Position numbers and translations under genes: made by a program. The notes below the pieces were generated by a model that worked only from the letters and a program-made list of their open reading frames with translations, was not told where the DNA came from and made no database searches. A stretch of DNA of 64,000 bases from contig JAQUPX010000007.1 of the NCBI GenBank assembly GCA_028716385.1, positions 143,017 through 207,016 of the forward strand, given 5' to 3'. Positions 1 to 6,918 of the stretch are shown here, piece after piece. Each line of letters opens with the position of its first letter. The stretch's first letter is position 1. Source of the DNA: a bacterium (GTDB lineage Bacteria > Hydrothermota > UBA3073 > JACQXS01 > JAQTXJ01).

Positions 1-1
1 A

Positions 2-1081
2 CTTATCGCTAAAAAATCTGCTAAAGCCGACAGCCTATCCAAACAAAAAGCGGATACACTGAAAAAAGAAACGCCTAAAGATAGTTTATCCCAACAAAGT
101 TCTGATACTTTAAAAACCGGCACTGCTAAAGATACACTATTACAAAAAATAAGCCCGAAAAAAAATAGTCTGATAATAAACGATAACCCGCCTCACGCAG
201 GATCGCCAAGACACAAAAGTCTCCCAAAAGACAGTTTATCGAAACCAAACAGAGACACACTAAAAACAGAAACGCCTAAAGATAGTTTATCTAAGCAGAG
301 TATGGATACCTTGAAAATAACAACACCCAAAGACAGCGTATCTAAACCAAATCCGAATGTCCCAAAAACAACAAAGAAAGACAGCGTGAAACTTAAAACA
401 ACAAAGAAAGATAGTTTGCCAAAACAAAGCACGGATACTCTGAAAACAACAACATCTAAAGACACATTATCTAAAGAGAGTACGGATACCTTGAAAATAG
501 CAACCCCCAAAGACAGCGTATCTAAACAAAATCCGAACCTCCCAAAAACAACAAAGAAAGAAAGTTTGCCAATGCAACACCCCGGTGACAGAAGAACAAT
601 GTTAGACGAGGATTTTCTTAGACGCGGTCCGCAAAAAGACAGCTTAAATATGGATATTCCCGGAATTAGAGATAATGCCTTAAGACGAACCACGGATGGC
701 GAAGGAAGAGAAGTCACTAAAGATACTTTGTTAAATGCAAAGACCACTCCGGATAGTTCCAAAGATACCCTTAAACCTGAAGATTTAGGGAAAGCGCAAT
801 TCCTGCTCGCAGAACTGTTCCTTTTTGAATTCAAAAAAATAGATGATGCTATTCTGGAATACGGAAAAGTAATTACCGATTATCCCGAAAGTGAATACGC
901 GCCTAAAGCCGCTTACTCCATAGGCTGGGTACTGGAAAGCGCAAAGAAAGACACAACAAAAGCAATCTCCGCTTATGAAAAGGTAGGGAAAAATTTCAAA
1001 AATAATAAATATTCTCCTAAATATATTGAATTAGCTAAAAAAGCAATTTCTAGATTAAAAAATGAAAATCCTAAAGAATGA
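2..1081 (+). CDS. C-terminal part of a KDSLSK-repeat protein with a TPR/BamD-like tail (5' end outside window)
   Basis: The frame is open from base 2, so the gene starts before the window; an internal ATG at 302 is not the true start. Residues 1 to about 255 are a low-complexity tract of Lys, Asp, Ser and Thr with recurring words such as KDSLSK, STDTLK and TPKDS. The last 100 residues are different: a helical segment (AQFLLAELFLFEF, then ILEYGKVITDYPESEYAPKAA) that looks like two tetratricopeptide units of the BamD/YbgF outer-membrane type. The repeat tract resembles the tail of the PorV-OmpA fusion at 30781-32895, so an envelope role is plausible (inference). Its last 20 bases overlap pyrK, suggesting translational coupling. 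No function is assigned. Confidence 0.75.
   Translation, partial: LIAKKSAKADSLSKQKADTLKKETPKDSLSQQSSDTLKTGTAKDTLLQKISPKKNSLIINDNPPHAGSPRHKSLPKDSLSKPNRDTLKTETPKDSLSKQSMDTLKITTPKDSVSKPNPNVPKTTKKDSVKLKTTKKDSLPKQSTDTLKTTTSKDTLSKESTDTLKIATPKDSVSKQNPNLPKTTKKESLPMQHPGDRRTMLDEDFLRRGPQKDSLNMDIPGIRDNALRRTTDGEGREVTKDTLLNAKTTPDSSKDTLKPEDLGKAQFLLAELFLFEFKKIDDAILEYGKVITDYPESEYAPKAAYSIGWVLESAKKDTTKAISAYEKVGKNFKNNKYSPKYIELAKKAISRLKNENPKE
299..565 (+). repeat. 180-bp-spaced direct repeat inside the KDSLSK tract
   Basis: Bases 299-385 recur at 479-565 with about seven mismatches in 87, encoding DTLKI-TPKDSVSK-NPN-PKTTKK twice. Shorter, more diverged units flank them. This is a coding tandem repeat able to change length by recombination. 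Confidence 0.8.
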
Positions 1082-1814
1082 GAAAATAAGGGAAAATGTT
1101 TTTCTCCTTGTTGTTGAAGATAAAAAGATAGCAAGCACTGCAAAGCCCGGTCAGTTCGTGCAGGTAAAACTTAATAATCCTTCTCCCTTTATATTACGCA
1201 GACCATTCAGCATCCACTGCGTAGAAGAATCTACATTCCATATACTTTATAAAGTCGTAGGTGAGGGAACAAAAGTCCTATCGGCTTATACTCCCGACAA
1301 CGAGATTGACATTCTCGGACCACTGGGAAACGGTTTTGAACTCAATAAAGACGAGACCTCTAATTACTATAAAAACGTTTTACTTGTCGCGGGCGGGATC
1401 GGAATTGCCCCGCTATACTTTGTGGCAAAAAAAATACAAGAATCCGGCGGCACCGTAAACACTCTTATAGGAGCGGCAAATAAAAACGAAATCTTATGCA
1501 AAGAAAATTTCGAAAAACTCGGCACCGTAAACACCAGCACGGAAGACGGTTCGGATGGGATAAAAGGGCTTGTAACGGATTTACTGAAAGACGCTCCTAA
1601 ACCGGAAATTATGTTCGCTTGCGGTCCTGCGCCAATGCTTAAAGCAATTCAATCTTATGCAAGCACTCACTTTATCCCCTGTCAATTATCATTGGAACAA
1701 TATATGGCTTGCGGAATCGGGATATGTCTCGGATGCGCCGTCCCGATAAAAAATGGATATAAATACGTATGTAAAGACGGACCCGTATTCTGGTCTGATG
1801 AAGTCAAACTATGA
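1062..1814 (+). CDS. pyrK: Dihydroorotate dehydrogenase B, electron transfer subunit (PyrK)
   Basis: Iron-sulfur flavoprotein that passes electrons from dihydroorotate oxidation in PyrD to NAD+ in pyrimidine synthesis; cytoplasmic. The flavin-binding motif RRPFSI is at residues 46-51, the nucleotide-binding loop GGIGIAPLYF at 111-120, and the C-terminal [2Fe-2S] cluster is formed by Cys217, Cys222, Cys225 and Cys237. The 250-residue length is normal. The ATG at 1062 lies inside the end of the upstream gene. A LolA-like gene separates it from its partner pyrD at 2668, an unusual order, though all three genes are co-directional and tightly spaced. Confidence 0.95.
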   Translation: MKILKNEKIRENVFLLVVEDKKIASTAKPGQFVQVKLNNPSPFILRRPFSIHCVEESTFHILYKVVGEGTKVLSAYTPDNEIDILGPLGNGFELNKDETSNYYKNVLLVAGGIGIAPLYFVAKKIQESGGTVNTLIGAANKNEILCKENFEKLGTVNTSTEDGSDGIKGLVTDLLKDAPKPEIMFACGPAPMLKAIQSYASTHFIPCQLSLEQYMACGIGICLGCAVPIKNGYKYVCKDGPVFWSDEVKL

Positions 1815-1882
1815 ACTGTTATCCATAGGAAGTTTCTCGCTCAAAATGGTGAAAACAAACATAAATTATAGGCTTACTGGTC

Positions 1883-1933
1883 CCAGCAGAGCTGGATACC
1901 AATCTCTAAGAGCTTCGCTCAAGAGCTTGGTAT
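1883..1933. repeat. Composite palindromic element upstream of the lolA-like start
   Basis: It has a head CCAGC-aga-GCTGG (1883-1895) and then an imperfect palindrome whose arms are ATACCAAtCTCT and AGAGcTTGGTAT (1896-1933). The head recurs at 3592-3604 and, inverted, near 55495. The loop contains CTTCGCTCAAGA, also found in the tail of the rluD-like gene near 44471. It ends six bases before the ATG at 1940. Confidence 0.7.
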
Positions 1934-1939
1934 AAAACT

Positions 1940-2668
1940 ATGAACATTATATTTGGAATAATTCTTATTCTGCTATCACCCAAGAACTTGCCTGAACGTA
2001 TTGACAAATCAGGCAACAGCCAAATTGACAAAGTAATAAGTAATTACCAGAACATCGAAAGTGTATATGGCAGGATGACAAGGTATTACAGTGTAAACGA
2101 CATTAAAGAACGCTCTACGGGAAAATTCTATTTACAAAAACCGGGCAAACTATACATAAAATATTTCAAACCGGAACAAACAATAATCTTAAATAACTCG
2201 GTGTTATGGCTTTATTACCCGAGCAAAAAGCAAGCAGTAAAAACGAGTTATTCCGAAATGCCGGAACTGGATAGAAAATTATCGGGCATAGACATATTAC
2301 TCAGTTTTAATTTCATAACGGAACTCAAAAAGTCTTTTGACATTGCCCGTCAGGACTCCACACATTTAATCGCAACACCGAAAGATAACAATAATATAAG
2401 TAAAATTATTTTTGAAATTGACCCGCAAAAAAATGTTATTTTAAACGAAAAAACCTTTGACTCTGCGGATAAATTAATATATGATACCGATTATAAAGAC
2501 TGGGAACTTGTTGAAGGAATGTGGTTCCCACAGGATATCGTATCCGAATTTCATCTGGACGGCAAAGACATTAAAGAAAAAGTCAGGTTCAGTGAAATAT
2601 TTATTAACTATGAAATCGCAGATAAACAATTTAAGTTTGTTGCTCCAAAAGGAGTAACGATAAACTAA
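1940..2668 (+). CDS. LolA-like outer-membrane lipoprotein carrier / lipoprotein-sorting domain protein
   Basis: The 242-residue protein begins with a short hydrophobic segment (MNIIFGIILILL), as expected of a periplasmic protein. It continues with the LolA-type pattern of alternating strands: an IESVYGRMTRYYSV start, STGKFYLQKPGKLYIKYFKPE, LWLYYPSKKQA, DILLSFNF, then LIYDTDYKDWELVEGMWFPQDI. LolA carries lipoproteins across the periplasm from LolCDE to the outer membrane. LolA and LolB folds are hard to separate by eye, so substrate and direction stay open. It sits between pyrK and pyrD; its stop overlaps the pyrD start by one base, so it is very likely co-transcribed with pyrimidine genes to which it has no known link. 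Confidence 0.8.
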   Translation: MNIIFGIILILLSPKNLPERIDKSGNSQIDKVISNYQNIESVYGRMTRYYSVNDIKERSTGKFYLQKPGKLYIKYFKPEQTIILNNSVLWLYYPSKKQAVKTSYSEMPELDRKLSGIDILLSFNFITELKKSFDIARQDSTHLIATPKDNNNISKIIFEIDPQKNVILNEKTFDSADKLIYDTDYKDWELVEGMWFPQDIVSEFHLDGKDIKEKVRFSEIFINYEIADKQFKFVAPKGVTIN

Positions 2669-3564
2669 TGGACTTATCCGTTAACATTGCAGGGATTGAC
2701 CTTAAGAATCCAGTTATACTTGCATCGGGAACTTGCGGGCTTGAACAAGCAAAGTTTACCGATTTCAGCCGACTCGGTGCTATAATTACAAAATCGGTTA
2801 CTCTTGATTCCAATATCGGAAATCCGCCTCCCCGCGTAGCAGAAACACATTGCGGGATGCTGAACTCGATAGGGCTCGAAAACCCGGGCGCAGAAAAGTT
2901 TATTGCAAATAAACTTCCGCTATGGTTAAAGTATAATACTCCCGTAATTATTAGTGTCGCGGGGAAATCTCAAAAAGAATACATAGAAGTAATAGAGAAG
3001 TTTGAACCCACTCCCATTGCCGGATTTGAAATTAACGTCTCCTGCCCCAACGTAGAACACGGGATTGAATTTTGCAAAGACGCAAATAATCTTGGTAGGT
3101 TGTGTTCGGCAATAAAAAAAGTAACATCAAAACCGGTTATAATAAAACTTTCGCCCAACGTAACGGATATCCAGGCTATTGCCCTTTCCGCGGAAAACAA
3201 CGGCGCAGATGCCATATCCCTGATAAACACACTGCACGGATTAAAAGTTGACCTTGAAACAAAAAATGCGGTGCTCGGAAAAATAACCGGCGGGTTATCG
3301 GGACCGTGTATTAAGCCTGTTGCCCTTGCCTGTGTTTACAAGGTAAGCATGGTCTGCAAAATTCCGATTATAGGTATGGGTGGAATAATGAATGCAGAAG
3401 ATGCACTGGAATTTATCGTAACGGGCGCAAGTGCAATTGAAATCGGAACCGCTAATTTTGTCAATCCAAACGCAGGTATAGAAATAATAGACGGGATAGA
3501 AAAATATTGCGAAAAACATAATATCCCGGATATAAAATCCCTCGTCAAAAGCAGAAAATTCTAA
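2668..3564 (+). CDS. pyrD: Dihydroorotate dehydrogenase B catalytic subunit (PyrD, class 1B)
   Basis: FMN enzyme oxidising dihydroorotate to orotate, working with PyrK. The class 1 signature EINVSCPN gives the catalytic base Cys126. The FMN phosphate site is in GMGGIMNAEDALEFIVTGASAIEIGTA near the C-terminus. Length 298 is normal. The class 1B assignment is supported by Cys rather than Ser at the active site and by pyrK nearby. The start ATG overlaps the preceding stop (TAATG). Confidence 0.95.
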   Translation: MDLSVNIAGIDLKNPVILASGTCGLEQAKFTDFSRLGAIITKSVTLDSNIGNPPPRVAETHCGMLNSIGLENPGAEKFIANKLPLWLKYNTPVIISVAGKSQKEYIEVIEKFEPTPIAGFEINVSCPNVEHGIEFCKDANNLGRLCSAIKKVTSKPVIIKLSPNVTDIQAIALSAENNGADAISLINTLHGLKVDLETKNAVLGKITGGLSGPCIKPVALACVYKVSMVCKIPIIGMGGIMNAEDALEFIVTGASAIEIGTANFVNPNAGIEIIDGIEKYCEKHNIPDIKSLVKSRKF

Positions 3565-3591
3565 CTACTTTCTGCCACAAAAGCACCAAAC

Positions 3592-3644
3592 CCAGCGGAG
3601 CTGGATAAGTTGGAGTAATCCTCCTTGCGTCGGAAACTCCAACT
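3592..3644. repeat. Composite palindromic element after pyrD
   Basis: The head CCAGC-gga-GCTGG (3592-3604) is followed by a hairpin with 9-bp perfect arms AGTTGGAGT (3608-3616) and ACTCCAACT (3636-3644). The loop-side sequence CCTTGcGTcGGAAACtCCAACT matches 44512-44536 after the rluD-like gene. It could act as a pyrD terminator, but no T-run follows. Confidence 0.65.
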
Positions 3645-3654
3645 AAGCACAAAA

Positions 3655-4075
3655 TAGCAACCACAGAAAATAGATATAACACAGAACTAAAAGACGCTGA
3701 GAGAACAGAGGCTAAAATCCAAAAAGAATAAAAAACAGAACACAGAAAACCCAACTACAAGGGACAAAAAAAGACAATATTAACAGGGACTTTAAGAGAA
3801 TTTAAAGAGATAAAAAACAGATTGTAACCACGAGATTACACAAGATTAACACAGAAATTTTAGACACGGATAAAAAAAGAGAATATCAACAGGGGTTTTA
3901 AGTCTGCCTAAGACAGAGAAGAATTTCTATGTTATTTTTATCTTTTTCTTTAATGGTGTAATCTTGAAAATCTGAGATTATCTGCGTCCAGAATTCTTGT
4001 TTTTAGTTTTAGACTTTGTGCTCTCAGCGTCCCTGCCTACCGGCAGGCAGGTTTTTGTTCTGTGCTATATATGTT
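3655..4075. repeat. Non-coding dispersed-repeat region (CACAGA-type strings) between pyrD and lemA
   Basis: No credible gene is present. The left part (3655-3900) is purine-rich with degenerate words such as CACAGAAAA, AACCACGAGATTACAC and AAGATTAACACAG. The right part (3940-4075) carries the same kind of words in complement (GTAATCTTGAAAATCTGAG, TCTGCGTCC, GTGCTCTCAGCGTCC). The tract is therefore a loose inverted repeat. A hairpin CCTGCC-tacc-GGCAGG sits at 4032-4047. Related tracts occur at about 4710-4980, 55540-55890 and 60230-60440. Confidence 0.6.
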
Positions 4076-4079
4076 GGTA

Positions 4080-4652
4080 TTAGAATTTTACTTCAGGCAC
4101 AACTTGTTCTTTTTCCGGGACTTCGAAGTATGCTGCTGCTTCTTTATGAAACACCGAAGCAAAGAAACTACCCGGGAATCTCTTTATGCTCACATTATAT
4201 ATTTTCACAAGGTCGTTGTAACGCATTCTTTCCACGGCAATCCGATTTTCGGTTCCTGAAAGTTCGTCCATTAGTTTATTAAAATTCTCGTTTGCTTTGA
4301 GAACAGGATAGTTTTCGGCAATTGCCAATAATCTTGACAATGCACCTTCTACCCCTTGGTAAGCTTTCATTTTGTCGGAAACGGTATTTGCTCCTGCGAG
4401 TTTCGCTCTTGCTTCCGCAATGTTTTCAAAAACTCCGCGTTCGTGCTCCATATATCCCTTGACCGTATTTACAAGATTCGGGATAAGATCGTTTCTTCTT
4501 TTAAGCTGATTCTCTACCTGCGCCCATGCAGCGCTTATAGCTTCTCCTTGCGAGATAAAACGATTATAGTAGTTTACGAATGTCATTCCTACCATTAAAA
4601 CAAACAATAAAATTACGCCCAAAACTATTCCGACAATTCCAACCTTTTTCAT
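4080..4652 (-). CDS. lemA: LemA family protein
   Basis: A 190-residue LemA-type protein with one N-terminal membrane helix (about residues 5-27) and then a long helical domain. The family core is clear: ISQGEAISAAWAQVENQLKRRNDLIPNLVNTVKGY near residues 34-68, then ARAKLAGANT, ENYPVLKANENFNKLMDELSGTENRIAVERMRYND, and FPGSFFA. The extracytoplasmic helical bundle is typical; its biochemical role is unknown. It stands alone here, without the TPM/YgcG gene that often accompanies lemA. A G-rich site (AGGGGGG) precedes the ATG. Confidence 0.93.
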   Translation of the reverse strand: MKKVGIVGIVLGVILLFVLMVGMTFVNYYNRFISQGEAISAAWAQVENQLKRRNDLIPNLVNTVKGYMEHERGVFENIAEARAKLAGANTVSDKMKAYQGVEGALSRLLAIAENYPVLKANENFNKLMDELSGTENRIAVERMRYNDLVKIYNVSIKRFPGSFFASVFHKEAAAYFEVPEKEQVVPEVKF

Positions 4653-4679
4653 TTTCCCCCCTATATAAATTCTTTGCTT

Positions 4680-4707
4680 AGAATATATTATATTCGACTA
4701 AAGTCAA
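4680..4707 (-). promoter_or_regulatory. Putative lemA promoter
   Basis: On the minus strand TTGACT (4707-4702) is followed after 16 bp by TATTCT (4685-4680), about 28 nt before the lemA ATG. Called by eye. Confidence 0.45.
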
Positions 4708-4709
4708 GA

Positions 4710-4980
4710 AAAAACGGAAACAGAGAAAACAAAGGATTCGCCCTTCACAAACTCAGGATAGAAATTCCTAAGGGCTAAAGCTCCAAGGACTTTCTACCAC
4801 AAAAGCACGAAAGCACAAAAAAGAGCACAAAATAGTAACCAACGAACAGAAAACAGATTGGAACCACAAGATTACACGAGATTTCACATGAAAATACAAA
4901 ATAGCAACAAAAAAACTACAGAAAACAAAATCAGAATTAATAGGGATTGAAAGAGAATTTAAAGAGACGAAAAAATATTT
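4710..4980. repeat. Intergenic dispersed-repeat tract upstream of leuC
   Basis: No gene seen. It is purine-rich, with AACCACAAGATTACACGAGATTTCACA-like strings closely resembling those near 3827-3855. A weak hairpin at 4760-4795 (AGAAA...TTTCT) encloses CTAAGGGCTAAAGCTCCAAG, which resembles in complement the loop of the hairpin at 55457-55489. Confidence 0.55.
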
Positions 4981-4982
4981 TA

Positions 4983-5011
4983 TTGACTAAAACAAAGACA
5001 TTGATTATTGT
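4983..5011 (+). promoter_or_regulatory. Putative leaderless promoter of leuCD
   Basis: TTGACT (4983-4988), a 17-bp spacer, then TATTGT (5006-5011). The leuC ATG begins at 5018, about where transcription should start. There is no Shine-Dalgarno sequence before this ATG, consistent with a leaderless mRNA. Confidence 0.5.
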
Positions 5012-5017
5012 AAGATT

Positions 5018-6292
5018 ATGACTTTAGCAGAAAAAATTCTTGCAAGAGCAGGCGGCAAAAAAATAGTTGCCCCGGGAGAGATAGTTACTGCCAAAGTAGA
5101 CGTCGCAATGTCTCACGAAAATGCCGACGTTGTCCTCAAAGCATTCAGGGAAATCGGACTAAAAAAAGTCTGGGCGTCTGAAAAAATCGTAATCCTTTTT
5201 GACCACCGCATCCCGGCGGAATCGGAAAGAACTGCAGCTACCCATAAAAGAGTCCGCGAATTCGTCGCCGAACAGGGCATAACCCATTTCTATGATATGA
5301 AATTAGGAATCTGCCACCAGGTACTACCCGAAAAAGGTCATTCAATACCGGGACAATTGCTTGTGGGAACGGATTCTCATACCACGACTCACGGCGCATT
5401 CGGAACATTTGCGGCGGGAATCGGCGGGACTGAAATGGCAGGAGTGTGGGCAACGGGAGAAATATGGTTAAGAGTCCCGGAAACAATAAAAATCATAGTA
5501 TCGGGAAAATTCAAAAAAAACGTTTCCGCTAAAGACCTTATATTATACATAATCGGGGAACTCGGGTGCGACGGCGCAGACTATAAGAGTGTGGAATTTT
5601 GCGGACCCACAATGGACGATATGACTATTGCAGGCAGAATGGTGTTAAGTAATTTATCAATGGAAATGGGCGCAAAAGTAGCGTTCTGCCCGGTAGATAA
5701 AAAAACAATCGAGTACGTAAGTTCACGTAATACCAATAAATCGGGAACACCGACCCCGCTGTGGCGGCGGATAGAAATAATTAAACCTGATGCAGATGCA
5801 AGTTATGAAAAAGTGCTTGAGTTTGACGTGTCAGAGCTTGAACCGCAGGTTGCCTGTCCACACGCGGTTGATAATGTCAAACCCGTAAAAGAAGTAAAAG
5901 GATTAAAGATTCACCAGGCGTTATTAGGTTCCTGCACAAATGGCAGGCTGGAAGATTTGGCATCGGCGGCAGAGATTTTAGAAAATAAAAAGGTAGCAGA
6001 AAGCGTGCGAATGCTTGTTATCCCGGCAAGCCGGGAAATTTATCTTGAAGCAATGAAAGCAGGTTATCTGGAAACATTTATAAAAGCAGGCGCGTTAATT
6101 CTTAACCCGGGATGCGGTCCCTGTCTTGGCGGACACCAGGGGTTACTCGCGGCAGGCGAAGTATGCATTTCAACGACAAACCGTAATTTCCAGGCAAGAA
6201 TGGGAAGTCCGGAATCGTTTATATATCTTGCGTCTCCTGCAACGGTAGCGGCATCGGCTATAAAAGGGGAGATTGCAGAAGCACACGAATAA
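5018..6292 (+). CDS. leuC: 3-isopropylmalate dehydratase / homoaconitase-type large subunit
   Basis: Large subunit of a two-subunit aconitase-family hydro-lyase, 424 residues, which is the short form found in archaea and many thermophilic or anaerobic bacteria. The [4Fe-4S] ligands are Cys306 (GSCTNGR), Cys366 and Cys369 (NPGCGPCLG). VGTDSHTTTHGAFGTFAAGIGGTEMAG is the conserved substrate and cluster region. The usual role is isomerising 2-isopropylmalate to 3-isopropylmalate in leucine synthesis. Close relatives act on homoaconitate or other 2-alkylmalates, and no leuA or leuB lies in the window, so the substrate is not settled. It is followed two bases later by the small subunit. Confidence 0.9.
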   Translation: MTLAEKILARAGGKKIVAPGEIVTAKVDVAMSHENADVVLKAFREIGLKKVWASEKIVILFDHRIPAESERTAATHKRVREFVAEQGITHFYDMKLGICHQVLPEKGHSIPGQLLVGTDSHTTTHGAFGTFAAGIGGTEMAGVWATGEIWLRVPETIKIIVSGKFKKNVSAKDLILYIIGELGCDGADYKSVEFCGPTMDDMTIAGRMVLSNLSMEMGAKVAFCPVDKKTIEYVSSRNTNKSGTPTPLWRRIEIIKPDADASYEKVLEFDVSELEPQVACPHAVDNVKPVKEVKGLKIHQALLGSCTNGRLEDLASAAEILENKKVAESVRMLVIPASREIYLEAMKAGYLETFIKAGALILNPGCGPCLGGHQGLLAAGEVCISTTNRNFQARMGSPESFIYLASPATVAASAIKGEIAEAHE

Positions 6293-6294
6293 AT

Positions 6295-6789
6295 ATGATA
6301 AAAGGAAAGGTCTGGAAATTTGGTGATGATGTAAATACGGATGTAATATACCCGGGAAAATATCTTTCTATAACTGCTGACCCGGTAGAGATGGCAAAAC
6401 ATTCTTTTGAAACGGTTCATCCTAATTTTATCAAAGAAGCAAAACCCGGCGATATCGTTGTCGGAGGAAAGTTTTTTGGCTGCGGCTCTTCCCGTGAACA
6501 GGCGGTTACCTGTCTTAAACACTTTGGAATTAAAGCAATCATTGCAGAATCGTTTGCAAGAATTTATTACCGCAATGCAATAAATCTTGGACTGCCGATT
6601 CTTGTTTGCAAAGGAATATCAAGCAAGGTTAACCAGGGAGATATCGTTGACATAGAGTTTGAAACGGGAAAAATAAAAAATACGACTACCGGCGAAGAAC
6701 TGCAGGCCACTCCTTTACCCGCTTTTATAATGGAAATTATAAATACGGGCGGACTGATTCCCTACCTGCGCCAAACCGCTAAAAAATAA
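6295..6789 (+). CDS. leuD: 3-isopropylmalate dehydratase / homoaconitase-type small subunit
   Basis: A 164-residue swivel-domain subunit partnering the large subunit just upstream. The family motifs are GKVWKFGDDVNTDVIYPGKYL at the N-terminus and FFGCGSSREQAV around Cys63. The loop after the second motif-1 Tyr-Leu, which helps set substrate choice in this family, reads YLSI here. That matches neither the well-known YLRT nor the YLRM types, so specificity should not be inferred from it. A two-base gap to leuC indicates one operon. Confidence 0.9.
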   Translation: MIKGKVWKFGDDVNTDVIYPGKYLSITADPVEMAKHSFETVHPNFIKEAKPGDIVVGGKFFGCGSSREQAVTCLKHFGIKAIIAESFARIYYRNAINLGLPILVCKGISSKVNQGDIVDIEFETGKIKNTTTGEELQATPLPAFIMEIINTGGLIPYLRQTAKK

Positions 6790-6828
6790 CAGATAGTTAT
6801 ATGAGCTTATTGGCATAACACCAAGTAA

Positions 6829-6853
6829 GCTAATCCACTTGAGGCGGATTAGC
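6829..6853. repeat. Hairpin after leuD, shared with 55421-55441
   Basis: Arms GCTAATCC (6829-6836) and GGATTAGC (6846-6853), 9-nt loop. The right side GGATTAGCAACTTGCTAT is repeated in inverted orientation with a 3-nt insertion at 55421-55441. There is no T-run, so it is better read as a dispersed repeat than as a terminator. Confidence 0.6.
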
Positions 6854-6918
6854 AACTTGCTATAAAAGAAACGAAGTAGTAAATAACTTTTCCTCACAAA
6901 TACTTTTAATTTAATAAA

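Noticed and set aside
299-565. Possible CRISPR array in the repetitive 5' region
   Set aside because: Repeats are imperfect, of variable length, in frame with a coding sequence, and lack uniform spacers.
193-834. 213-codon minus-strand ORF rich in Phe, Leu and Val, overlapping the KDSLSK gene
   Set aside because: It is the complement of the repetitive coding tract, with no ribosome site, and the plus frame is continuous from base 2 and ends in a TPR-like domain.
3565-4079. tRNA or small RNA gene in the long gaps
   Set aside because: No cloverleaf, CCA end or T-loop consensus could be seen there or in the other gaps.
4016-4282. Plus-strand ORFs of 88 and 65 codons between pyrD and lemA
   Set aside because: They lie over the lemA reverse complement and the CACAGA-type repeat tract; compositions are repeat-like and no start signal is seen.
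5018-6789. Firm assignment as homoaconitase
   Set aside because: The short two-subunit form and the YLSI loop do not decide between isopropylmalate and homoaconitate; the neutral leuCD label is kept.
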